Positions 9,076 to 16,716 of a stretch of DNA of 63,104 bases are shown here, piece by piece; position 1 is the first letter of the stretch, and each line of letters opens with the position of its first letter. The stretch is from the NCBI GenBank assembly GCA_964545715.1, contig CAZJHX010000055.1, forward strand, positions 1 to 63,104. The letters run 5' to 3'. The DNA comes from CAZJHX01 sp964545715. GTDB taxonomy: Bacteria; Myxococcota_A; UBA9042; GCA-2863065. The position numbers were made by a program, and so were the translations under genes. A model generated the notes under the pieces. It worked only from the letters and a program-made list of their open reading frames with translations, made no database searches and had not been told where the DNA came from.

Positions 9076-9726
9076 ATGTCTCTGATGGGCATGTTGATGG
9101 CGCTCTTTCCGGCGGTCGCGCTCGCCGGCGTCGCGACCACCGTCGTCGTGTTCGTCGTCTCGCCCGCGTGGTGGTCGGCCTTGCTGCTCGTGTTCGGCGT
9201 GTACGGCTTCCCGCTGACGTGCTTTCACATCCACCAACTGATCTGGCCGATCAAAGAGGGCTGGTTCGACCTTGCCGAGAAGCGCTACCTGCCCTGGTGG
9301 GGCGGCTATCACATGCAGCTGCTCTACCACGCCCTGCCCTGGCTCGAGGGCGTTCTCATCGTGATTCCCGGCGCTTACAGCTTTTGGCTGCGTCTGTGGG
9401 GCAGCGAGGTCGGCAGCGGCGTGTACTGGACCCCGCGCGTGGTCATCGGCGACCGCAACCTCATGCAGATCGGCGACAACGTGATCGTCGGCAGCGGCTG
9501 TGAGCTGTACTGCCACGTCATTCAGCCGCACGAGGGCAAGCTGCAGCTCTACGTCAAGCCGCTGGTCATCGGCAACGACTGCGTGCTCTCCGTTCACTCG
9601 GGCATGACCCCCGGCTCATCACTGGCGGACGGCACCTTCTTGAAAGTGGAGTCGCGGGTTTATCCCGACCAGCACATCGATTCCGAGAACCCCGCCAAGC
9701 GGGTCAAGCACGTCAGCCCGCAGTGA
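9076..9726 (+). CDS. Membrane-linked left-handed beta-helix acyltransferase
   Basis: The 216-residue protein has one or two N-terminal membrane helices (about 5-50). A C-terminal hexapeptide-repeat region follows from about 120 (VVIGDRNLMQIGDNVIVG, then LVIGNDCVLSVHSGM), typical of left-handed beta-helix O- or N-acyltransferases and of the end domain of Pls/carnitine-type NRPS proteins. The catalytic His could be in CHVIQPH or VHSGM. Lying 12 bases after the Rieske gene, it may acylate the operon product at the membrane. The 3' end overlaps the convergent ferritin-like gene by 14 bases. Confidence 0.8.
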   Translation: MSLMGMLMALFPAVALAGVATTVVVFVVSPAWWSALLLVFGVYGFPLTCFHIHQLIWPIKEGWFDLAEKRYLPWWGGYHMQLLYHALPWLEGVLIVIPGAYSFWLRLWGSEVGSGVYWTPRVVIGDRNLMQIGDNVIVGSGCELYCHVIQPHEGKLQLYVKPLVIGNDCVLSVHSGMTPGSSLADGTFLKVESRVYPDQHIDSENPAKRVKHVSPQ

Positions 9727-10657
9727 TCGAAGCGCACGTCTGCGCGTCATAGGGCGTAAAGCACCCGAGATCGTCCAGGCGCTGCGACACATCCGCCGGC
9801 GCCGACCCCGAAAACAGGGACCGCAGCAGCGACAGCTTCTCGGCGGACACCGCCTCACAGCGCAGCTGCTCAAAGGCAGCAAGTCGCTCCGCCGCCGTAA
9901 AGCCGCCCGCCGCGTGCTCCAGCACGCCGACCACGTGCTGCGGTCCGACCCGAATCATCTCCAAAAACTGGCGCATCGAGTCCACGATAAAGCCGTGCTG
10001 GGCTACGGTCGTCCGCTCAGGCCGATACAGGGCCTTTCCCGCCCCGTGATGCAGCGCTTCGTCGCGCAGAATATGGCTCAGCACATCGGTCAGCCCCGGG
10101 TCGCGACAGCCGCGCATGAGGCCCCGATAGTGCGTCAGACCCCAGCCCTCCAGCGTCACCTGCATCATCAACACCAGGCTGTTGGCGTCGCCGACCTCCG
10201 ACAGGTGCGCCAGCAGCGCGACGAACGGGTTGGTCTCCGGCTGGGCGTCCCGCGCGTCGAAGTACCGCGCGACCAGCGCCAGGTGCGTGGCCTCATCCGC
10301 CCCGATGTAGCTGAAGGCCTGCCGCTCCTCGGTAGTCTCCGCCAGCACGGTCAGCTTGGCGCAGTAGCTCACGCCCGCCTTCTCGATATAGTAGGCCTCT
10401 TGCAGCAACCCACGCGAGCACTCGGCCACGACTGAGCGCTGAGCTCTCTGGGACAGTGTCTTGAACGCGTCCACCCGATCGAGGCCAAAGTGCTCGACTC
10501 CGAACCAGCGTCCGTCGGTTACGCGCTCTCCCACCGCGGGCTCGTCCGGGCAGCGGCGCCGCACAAACGCGTTGATCACGGAGTGGACCTTGTGCCCCCT
10601 GTCCAGACTTGGCGTCTGCAGGCCCGCGTCAAACTGCAGCTTGCTGTGGTCGGTCAT
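9713..10657 (-). CDS. Ferritin-like diiron protein, second copy type
   Basis: This 314-residue helical protein has a complete EXnEXXH pair: Glu87 or Glu92, Glu122xxHis125 (DEATHL), Glu170, and Glu200xxHis203 (RDEALHH). That is the ligand layout of ferritin-like diiron oxygenases. It is not a close copy of the protein at 6579-7754. Its start overlaps the stop of a Rieske gene by 4 bases, repeating the Rieske-plus-diiron pairing of the opposite operon. It is the last gene of the long minus-strand operon. Substrate unknown. Confidence 0.82.
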   Translation of the reverse strand: MTDHSKLQFDAGLQTPSLDRGHKVHSVINAFVRRRCPDEPAVGERVTDGRWFGVEHFGLDRVDAFKTLSQRAQRSVVAECSRGLLQEAYYIEKAGVSYCAKLTVLAETTEERQAFSYIGADEATHLALVARYFDARDAQPETNPFVALLAHLSEVGDANSLVLMMQVTLEGWGLTHYRGLMRGCRDPGLTDVLSHILRDEALHHGAGKALYRPERTTVAQHGFIVDSMRQFLEMIRVGPQHVVGVLEHAAGGFTAAERLAAFEQLRCEAVSAEKLSLLRSLFSGSAPADVSQRLDDLGCFTPYDAQTCASITAG

Positions 10658-11733
10658 CGAATGGCGCGCACGTTCGGCGTCTGTGCGTCGGTGGCCTCGT
10701 CGTCGGTGGCCTCGTCGTCGGTGGCCGCCCAGGTGCCCCAGTGCAGCGTCTTCTGCGCTTCCATGTGCTGGATGAAGCGGATGATCGCCCGATCGGCCTT
10801 CACCGGCGTCTTGAAGTCAAACTTGATGGTCTGAAAGACCCGCGTGTCGCCCCGCGCGAAGTACGCGCCCACCAGCTTGGAGGCGAAAAGCAGCACCCGG
10901 TTCAGCAGCCACCCAAGCACACCCTTTCGACGGCGGGTTACTGCCAGGGTGCGGCCCTGTGTGCTGCCGTCTGCGCCCAGCCGATTGGCAAAGATCAGGT
11001 AGAAATGCAGGAAGTCCGGGCCCAGCGTCACCGAGCCCACCGTGCCGTAGGAGTAGCACATCGAGTACGTGAGCCGGTCCTTGTAGAACCGCTTGGCGAA
11101 CCGAAAGATCGCGTTGCTGGTCGGCACCGGGTTCGTGTTGCTGAAGGTGATCACGTTGTCGTTGACCACCTCGTCCTGCATGTACAAGACGTTGGGAAGA
11201 TGGTGCACCGTCGAGAAGTGGTGCTCGTCGATGGCGTTGATCATCATGACGCTCGGGTGGCAGTTCTTCTCGAACGCGCTCCCCAGCGAGTGATCCGTCT
11301 CCACGTCGTCCAGCTCCGGAATGAACCTGGCCGGGCGCGCCGCCTCCTGGCCGGTCCACACCCAGATCATCCCGTAGCGCTCCTCGGTGGGCCAGCCCCG
11401 CGCGGCCGCGGTCGCCGGAATCGCCTGCTCCGGATCGTTGACCGGGATGCTGGTGCACTGCCCCTCGCAGTTGAAGCGCCAGGCGTGAAAGAAGCACTGC
11501 AGCTCTTCACCTTGCACGCTGCCCTCAGCCAGATGCGCACCCATGTGCGGGCAGTAGGCGTCCAGCACCCCGACCGCGCCGCTCTTGCCGCGAAACACGA
11601 CCAAGTCACGCCCCAACAGCGTCGCCCGCTTCACTTTTCCGGGGCGCACCGCGCGCGAGGGCAAGACCCAATACCACCCCTCGACGAAGCGGTCCGCCTT
11701 GTTGAATGCGCGCGTGCCCTGGCTATCCAGCAT
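10654..11733 (-). CDS. Rieske non-heme iron oxygenase, minus-strand operon
   Basis: The 359-residue protein has Cys61-x-His63 (CPHMGAH) and Cys80-x2-His83 (CFFHAW) as Rieske cluster ligands. The downstream motif MINAIDEHHFSTVHHLP probably supplies the Asp/Glu and two His of the mononuclear iron centre. It diverges strongly from the plus-strand Rieske protein. The C-terminus ends in a short acidic tandem repeat (ATDDE units, encoded at 10687-10726). The ATG lies 9 bases after the methyltransferase stop; its stop overlaps the diiron gene. Confidence 0.9.
   Translation of the reverse strand: MLDSQGTRAFNKADRFVEGWYWVLPSRAVRPGKVKRATLLGRDLVVFRGKSGAVGVLDAYCPHMGAHLAEGSVQGEELQCFFHAWRFNCEGQCTSIPVNDPEQAIPATAAARGWPTEERYGMIWVWTGQEAARPARFIPELDDVETDHSLGSAFEKNCHPSVMMINAIDEHHFSTVHHLPNVLYMQDEVVNDNVITFSNTNPVPTSNAIFRFAKRFYKDRLTYSMCYSYGTVGSVTLGPDFLHFYLIFANRLGADGSTQGRTLAVTRRRKGVLGWLLNRVLLFASKLVGAYFARGDTRVFQTIKFDFKTPVKADRAIIRFIQHMEAQKTLHWGTWAATDDEATDDEATDAQTPNVRAIR
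10687..10726. repeat. 15-base tandem repeat inside Rieske gene
   Basis: GTCGGTGGCCTCGTC is repeated 2.7 times head to tail in frame (units at 10687, 10702 and a partial at 10717). It encodes ATDDE repeats near the C-terminus of the Rieske protein. It is outside the catalytic core and probably length-variable between strains. Confidence 0.85.
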
Positions 11734-11742
11734 TACGGGAGT

Positions 11743-12630
11743 TTAGCGAGGTTTGACGGCCTTGGCGATGACGTAGTCCATCACCGGCGGGCGGGGCTTC
11801 TTCAGCTGCGCCTTGATGCTGTTCCTCAACAGCCACACATAGGCCCAGCTGGCACGCTCGGTCAGCTCCGGATCATACAGCCGCCGCGCCGCAAACTCCC
11901 GAAAGCGCGGATGAACGTGCTCTTGAATCGAGTCGATCGTGACATTCACAAACCCGCTGTCGCGCAGCATCGTGTCGTAGGCGCGGGCCGGATACAGGTT
12001 CTGCGCCGGCACCTGCCAAAACGACCGTCCAAACAGCAGCCCGACCCGCTCCGGCAGGCTCAATGCCCGCGGCACCCCACAGGGATCAGCCAGCACCAGG
12101 CGGCCTCCCGGTCTCAGCACCCGAAACGCCTCCGACACAAAGGCCCGCCGCGGGGCGATATGAAACGCCGACTCCACCGCACACACCACGTCGAAGCTGG
12201 CGTCCTCGAACGGCATGTCGCGCGCGTCACCGCAGGTCATCGTAATGCGATCGCTCAGGCCCGCATGCGCCACGCGGGCAGTCGCCTGCGTCACCTGCTC
12301 CTCACTGATATTGAGCCCCGAAACACGCGCCGCTCGACCCCACTCCATCCAGCGAATGTCCTGGTCACCAAACCCACATCCCACGTCGAGCACCTCGTCG
12401 CGCTCCGTCATCCCCGCCGTGTCCGCCACCAGATCGACCAGGGCCTCGCACGCCTCGTCCAGGCCGGGCGGATCGTCCTTCCAGTACCCCAGGTTGACGT
12501 AGCTGGTCCGCGCCGTAAGCAGGTCGCGGCGCTGCAGGTGCCGATACAAGAAGCGCACGCGGCCCTGCAGCGGCACCAGCGCCAGGCTCAACAGCTTCAT
12601 GCCGCGACTGAAGCGGGCCCAGCCGCTCAT
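11743..12630 (-). CDS. SAM-dependent class I methyltransferase
   Basis: The 295-residue protein has the Rossmann SAM-binding motif I VLDVGCGFGDQD (about 80-91), followed by GDARDMPFEDASFD (motif II) and VLRPGGRLVLAD (motif III). The pattern is that of the UbiE/gamma-tocopherol/sterol C-methyltransferase group. The start overlaps the hydroxylase stop by 4 bases. It probably methylates an oxygen or carbon of the substrate handled by the adjacent Rieske, diiron and His-box oxygenases. Confidence 0.9.
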   Translation of the reverse strand: MSGWARFSRGMKLLSLALVPLQGRVRFLYRHLQRRDLLTARTSYVNLGYWKDDPPGLDEACEALVDLVADTAGMTERDEVLDVGCGFGDQDIRWMEWGRAARVSGLNISEEQVTQATARVAHAGLSDRITMTCGDARDMPFEDASFDVVCAVESAFHIAPRRAFVSEAFRVLRPGGRLVLADPCGVPRALSLPERVGLLFGRSFWQVPAQNLYPARAYDTMLRDSGFVNVTIDSIQEHVHPRFREFAARRLYDPELTERASWAYVWLLRNSIKAQLKKPRPPVMDYVIAKAVKPR

Positions 12631-13397
12631 CGCACCCCGCCCAGCGGGTACACCAATTGACTGAGCGCTGAGCGTTCGTCGGGCACGCCGTACTCGCTCG
12701 GATAGTCCGCGTTGACAGCCGCCGTGCCGAACAGCCGGTCCCAGACGATAAAGTTGGCGCCAAAGTTCACGTCGACCTGCTCTGCATCGTGATGCTGGTG
12801 ATGGGCGCGCGGCACCACAAAGACCGCGGCCAGCGCCCGCAGCACCGGCGGCGGGACGATGCGCTCCAGCTCAACGCGCGAGTGCCTGAGCAGATCGAGC
12901 GACGCGGTCACAGACGCGCCGATAAAGAAGCCCTGCGGCGAGTCGACCCAGAAGCCGAGCACCGGATTGACGAGCATGTACACGAACAGCAGGTTGATCC
13001 ACAGCGTGTTGCGGGCGCTGGCCCAGACGTCCAGCGTCGGCGACGCATGGTGGCTCTTGTGCAGCGCCCACAGCCAGCCGACCGAGTGAAACGCCCGATG
13101 CTGCCAATAATAGAGCAGGTCCACCAGGACCAGGTTCAGCGCAAAGGCGCCCCAGAAGCCCACCGCCAGCACGCCCTGCCCGTCCGGCCACAAGCGCCCC
13201 ATCACATGCACGGCGATCACGTACCCGCCAATCGGAATGGCCCACCCCTGAAAGGCGAAACCGACCAGGTTCAGCATCCAGTCACCGGCCCCATACCGGC
13301 GCGTGCGCGGCACCGTGGGCAGCAGCCACTCACCCAGGACGAGCAGCACAAATGCGACGGCCGGGATGGCGACCGTGACATCCAGCAGCCCGCTCAC
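12627..13397 (-). CDS. Fatty acid hydroxylase / sterol desaturase family protein
   Basis: The 256-residue integral membrane protein has the three His boxes of the superfamily: HRAFH at 100-104, HKSHH at 113-117 and HHQHH at 199-203. They lie between hydrophobic segments (about 8-27, 45-65, 80-97 and 133-165). Members use a membrane diiron centre to hydroxylate or desaturate sterols, sphingolipids, carotenoids or alkyl lipids. Both ends overlap neighbours by 4 bases. It suggests that the operon substrate is a membrane lipid or isoprenoid. Confidence 0.92.
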   Translation of the reverse strand: MSGLLDVTVAIPAVAFVLLVLGEWLLPTVPRTRRYGAGDWMLNLVGFAFQGWAIPIGGYVIAVHVMGRLWPDGQGVLAVGFWGAFALNLVLVDLLYYWQHRAFHSVGWLWALHKSHHASPTLDVWASARNTLWINLLFVYMLVNPVLGFWVDSPQGFFIGASVTASLDLLRHSRVELERIVPPPVLRALAAVFVVPRAHHQHHDAEQVDVNFGANFIVWDRLFGTAAVNADYPSEYGVPDERSALSQLVYPLGGVR

Positions 13398-14581
13398 GGC
13401 GAGACACCTCCAGCCAGCACCATGTAGCCGCCCACCCGCCTGACGGACGTCACGCCAGGCATCTCCCGCTGCTGACCCGACAGCCGGCGCAGCCCGCCCG
13501 GGATCCCCAACCGCAGGACTGCGGCTACATTGCCGAGGTCGACCCCCGCTGGGGCCTTGGAGACCGACGCCAGCGCGGTGATCCGGCGCGGCCTGGCATC
13601 CACCGTCAACTCCACACGCCCGGGCTGCGGCACCGTCACGGCCAGCGACGTCCGCACATGCAGCGAAAACGCGTACCGATCATCGATCTCGATCCCGACC
13701 TCGCCCGCCGTCAGGTCCAACTGAAACCGATCGTCGCTCGCCGGACTCACCAGCGCCGGCAGCCCCGGACGCAGCCGAACGCGCCTCGCCGGACCAAACG
13801 GCTTTGGCAGCTCCGTCGGGTTCAGGGGAGCGCGCGCGGCCAGATCCCCCCACCAGGCCGCAAACAGCAGCTGGTTGATCGCGTCCAGCGACACCGCGGC
13901 CGAGATCGGCGCCGACGGCAGCACCACCGGCGTGCGCTGCCCGAGCAACGCCGGGGACCCGGCACCGCGTACAGGCGACGTCAGCGCACAGGGCAGCGCC
14001 ACCCCGACGTCCAGCCAGATGTCCAGCCCGTGCTTGGTCGTCCGTAACTCCGAAATCGCCAGGTCCACCGTCAGGCGAGGATCCAGGCGCGCCATCGCCA
14101 GCTGCGCCCAGGCGGACATCAGGCGCTCCAGGCCCGCCTTGACCAGCGGATGCAGCGTCGTCGCCCCCGCCGCAAGCTTGAAACCCTGCACCCACTGTGC
14201 CGGATGGTTCAGCACCTCGTTGCTCAGATGAATGCCAATCGCTCGCTTGAGCCGTGCACCCGGTGCGTGCACGGGCCCCATCAGCACCGTGCGCGCGTCC
14301 ACCGCGCGTCCACCGGCCTTGTCCTCGACCCGCAGGCCAACGATTCGCGCGCCCGCAGCGCTCGGCAGAGTCACCGCAAACCCGCCCGACGCGGTCAGCG
14401 GTACCGGCTTTCGATCCAGCGTCAGCTTCTGCAGCGCTGCCGATCCGGCGATTGCCCGCCCATAGACCCGAAACGGCGCGTCCCCCAGAAAGCCCACGGA
14501 CCCCTTCAGCTCGATCCGTGGCTGCTGCGCCACCGCGCTGCCGACCACGAGCAGCACGCTGAGAAGCGCCGCGCGACTCAC
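13394..14581 (-). CDS. Secreted protein with LNQL-FAAWWG motif, possible lipid-binding
   Basis: The 395-residue protein has a Sec signal (MSRAALLSVLLVVGSAVAQ) and then mostly beta-strand sequence. It contains DAINQLLFAAWWGD and ends in GGYMVLAGGVSP. Both features recur in the lipoprotein at 59374-61524 (NQLMFAAWWGG; GAYTVLSGGLK), so the two share a domain order. The alternating amphipathic strands would suit a tubular lipid-binding (TULIP-like) fold, which is speculative. It sits between the DUF962-like and hydroxylase genes with 4-base overlaps, so it may carry the lipid product in the periplasm. Confidence 0.75.
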   Translation of the reverse strand: MSRAALLSVLLVVGSAVAQQPRIELKGSVGFLGDAPFRVYGRAIAGSAALQKLTLDRKPVPLTASGGFAVTLPSAAGARIVGLRVEDKAGGRAVDARTVLMGPVHAPGARLKRAIGIHLSNEVLNHPAQWVQGFKLAAGATTLHPLVKAGLERLMSAWAQLAMARLDPRLTVDLAISELRTTKHGLDIWLDVGVALPCALTSPVRGAGSPALLGQRTPVVLPSAPISAAVSLDAINQLLFAAWWGDLAARAPLNPTELPKPFGPARRVRLRPGLPALVSPASDDRFQLDLTAGEVGIEIDDRYAFSLHVRTSLAVTVPQPGRVELTVDARPRRITALASVSKAPAGVDLGNVAAVLRLGIPGGLRRLSGQQREMPGVTSVRRVGGYMVLAGGVSP

Positions 14582-14922
14582 GATTGCTGCGCCTTCAGCC
14601 GTGCATCCGCCGCCGCGATGTCCGCCGCGTAACGCCCGCGAGCGATTCGATAGAACATGACCGTGACGTAGAAGACCACCATGGGCGAGGACGTCGCCTC
14701 GTGCAGGCTGACGCCGCCGTCGTCAAAGATGTAATGGCCCGCCGCGCCGATCGGGCCCGACGCCGCGAACACCAGCAGCCACCAGGGGTTCCAGAGCGCC
14801 AGCGCCGCCGCCAGGCCGCCCCAGAAGACCACGAACGACAGCAGATGCACCCACAGGTTGCCCGTCTTGCGATGGCGGAGCACAAACAGGTCCCACGGGG
14901 ACAGCGGCGCCGGCTCAGTCAT
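14578..14922 (-). CDS. Small membrane protein, DUF962/Mpo1-like candidate
   Basis: The 114-residue protein starts FVLRHRKTGNLWVHLLSF and has about three hydrophobic helices. GHYIFDDGG resembles the GHxxFE motif of DUF962 proteins. Yeast Mpo1 of this family is an iron-dependent dioxygenase in alpha-oxidation of 2-hydroxy fatty acids. Length and His placement fit, but the match is weak and unverified. ATG at 14922 overlaps the ABC ATPase stop by 8 bases; its own stop overlaps the secreted protein start by 4. Confidence 0.65.
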   Translation of the reverse strand: MTEPAPLSPWDLFVLRHRKTGNLWVHLLSFVVFWGGLAAALALWNPWWLLVFAASGPIGAAGHYIFDDGGVSLHEATSSPMVVFYVTVMFYRIARGRYAADIAAADARLKAQQS

Positions 14923-15577
14923 CGGCCAGCCTGCCGTCCACGAGCCGCAGAATGCGCGCGGACTGCGGCACCACTCGCTCGTCATGCGTCGCCATGATCA
15001 CCGCCGTATCTCCCTGTGCCACGATCTGATCGACCAGCGCCGCAAACTGCAGGGCGTTGGCCGTGTCCAAAGACGCGGTCGGCTCGTCCAGCAGCAGCAC
15101 GGACGGCCGCGGAGCCAGGGCCCGAGCCGCCGCAGCGCGCTGTCGCTGACCCGCCGAGACCGCACCTGGGAAGCGGTCCAGCACGTCCCCGATCCCGAGT
15201 CGCTGTGCCAGCGACGTGATGCGCTCCACACGCGCCGCGGCCGCCTCGCCCGCCAGCAGCAGCGGCAGCTCGATGTTCTCGCGCAGCGTAAACGCGCCGA
15301 TCAGGTTGAACGCCTGAAAGACCGTCGCCACCTCGCGCAGCCGCACCGCCGCGCGCTGGGTCGACGACAGCGACCCCAGCGATCGCCCGCCAACGCGGAC
15401 CTCACCGCGCGTCGGTGAGTCCATCACCCCGAGGATACGCAGCAGCGTGCTCTTCCCCGAGCCGGACGGCCCCATCAGGACCGCCAGCCGTCCGTTGTCC
15501 ACCGCAAAGGACACGTCCTGCAGCGCGGTCGCGCCCGGGTAATCCCGACCGACCGATATCGCCTCGATGGCGCTCAC
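14915..15577 (-). CDS. ABC transporter ATPase, LolD/MacB type
   Basis: The 220-residue ATPase has Walker A GPSGSGKST (about 36-44), a signature reading VSAGQRQR instead of LSGGQ, Walker B VLLLDEPTASLD and the H-loop His in ATHDE. Size and sequence match the LolD/FtsE/MacB group, which works with FtsX-type permeases. No permease is in the operon; the orphan FtsX-type permease at 3910-5115 is a possible partner. GTG at 15577 overlaps the upstream stop by 4 bases. It may power export of a lipid or lipoprotein. Confidence 0.92.
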   Translation of the reverse strand: MSAIEAISVGRDYPGATALQDVSFAVDNGRLAVLMGPSGSGKSTLLRILGVMDSPTRGEVRVGGRSLGSLSSTQRAAVRLREVATVFQAFNLIGAFTLRENIELPLLLAGEAAAARVERITSLAQRLGIGDVLDRFPGAVSAGQRQRAAAARALAPRPSVLLLDEPTASLDTANALQFAALVDQIVAQGDTAVIMATHDERVVPQSARILRLVDGRLADD

Positions 15578-16716
15578 GGGCGCGCTCCCTTCGGCGCCGG
15601 CCTGCACCGCGTCGGCAGCTCCGACGCCGCGGCCAGCACGACCTTCTCGAAGTCCGCGCCCTCCACACCCCAGACCCCCGCCAGCTGGCCCGAGTCGTTG
15701 ATCAACGCCGTGCGCGGCAGCGTAATCGAGCCGGTCGAGCCACCGCGAGCGGACAGCCACTGGTCGCGAATGCCGCCGAACTTGTCTCGGATCGCCGGCA
15801 GCGTCACCCCCAGCTCCTTCAAGAAGCCGGCCACGGGGCGCTCCGGCTCGAACTGGGGGACTGCGACAAGCACCAGCGAGACCCCCAGCGCCTTCAGCCT
15901 GGGCTGAAGCGCCTGCAGCCGCTTCAGTCCAGCGCGGCACGGCACGCACCAGGTCGCGAAAAAGGAGACCACCACGCCACTGACCGGCGGCTGCTTCGAC
16001 GCCAGCACCCGCTCCAGGCTCCAGACGCTGCGGCCGTCCAGCCGCCACCCCGCCAGCCCCGGCGCCGCCTGACACAGCGCCGTTCGGCCAGCTGCCGGCA
16101 GCGTCTGCGTTTTGGCCGCCGGAGGAGCCGCGTGCCCCACCGGCACAAGCCCCAGGAGCACGCACGTCGTCAGCAGCGCCTTGATCGCCTCCAGGCCCAG
16201 CTCACGCAGCCGCTCCACGTTGCGGGCCGGGATGCGGTGCGTGTCGGCGTGATCGCGCACAACCCGCTCCACGTCGTCCTCCCGGATCAGGTGCAGAATC
16301 GGCACCGGCGCCCGGTTCGTAAAATGTGAGACATCCTCCGCGTCCTCGCCCGCAAACACGTAATCGGGGTGGAACGTCGCGATCTGCACCACGCCGACGA
16401 GATCCAGCGCCACCAGCAGCGAGTCCACCACGTTTTGAAAGTCGTTGAAGTCGGCGAAGTCCGCCAGCATGTGCGGGACGGCTACCAGCGTCGTCGCCAG
16501 CTCTCCCGCGGGCGTCTCATGCAGCCGCATCAGCTCCGCGCTCAGATCCGCGACCAGCGCGTCCTCATCCCGCGCTTCGCTGACCTCATACGCGATCAAC
16601 CCGGCGCGCTGGGGCGAGGCAGCGAAGGGACAGAGGTTCAAGCCGATGACAAAACGCTCGGTCCAGTCGCGAACCGCCGCGGCAACGGCCTCAGAATCGG
16701 AGCATCGTGCCGACAA
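15574..16716 (-). CDS. DUF1415 - thioredoxin-like (TlpA-type) fusion
   Basis: One continuous reading frame encodes two modules. Residues about 10-180 are DUF1415-like (VRDWTERFVIGLNLCPFA, then HPDYVF and RAPVPILHLIRE). Residues about 240-370 are a thioredoxin/TlpA domain with the active site CVPC at 257-260 (FFATWCVPCRAG). A hydrophobic stretch at 178-197 ending in VGHA looks like a signal peptide, placing the thioredoxin in the periplasm. No stop separates the modules. It may be a true type II membrane fusion, or a second start may lie inside (GTG codons near residues 186-193). The 5' start is uncertain: TTG at 16716 overlaps the upstream gene by 26 bases. Confidence 0.75.
   Translation of the reverse strand: MSARCSDSEAVAAAVRDWTERFVIGLNLCPFAASPQRAGLIAYEVSEARDEDALVADLSAELMRLHETPAGELATTLVAVPHMLADFADFNDFQNVVDSLLVALDLVGVVQIATFHPDYVFAGEDAEDVSHFTNRAPVPILHLIREDDVERVVRDHADTHRIPARNVERLRELGLEAIKALLTTCVLLGLVPVGHAAPPAAKTQTLPAAGRTALCQAAPGLAGWRLDGRSVWSLERVLASKQPPVSGVVVSFFATWCVPCRAGLKRLQALQPRLKALGVSLVLVAVPQFEPERPVAGFLKELGVTLPAIRDKFGGIRDQWLSARGGSTGSITLPRTALINDSGQLAGVWGVEGADFEKVVLAAASELPTRCRPAPKGARP

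Noticed and set aside
7729..9597. Long open frame of about 620 codons antisense to the ferredoxin/Rieske genes
   Set aside because: Runs opposite clear enzyme genes; low-complexity Val/Asp/Leu-rich translation without motifs, as expected from GC-rich codon bias on the opposite strand.
10609..12660. 683-codon plus-strand frame over the Rieske and methyltransferase genes
   Set aside because: Arg/His/Pro-rich shadow of two genes with intact catalytic motifs on the other strand.
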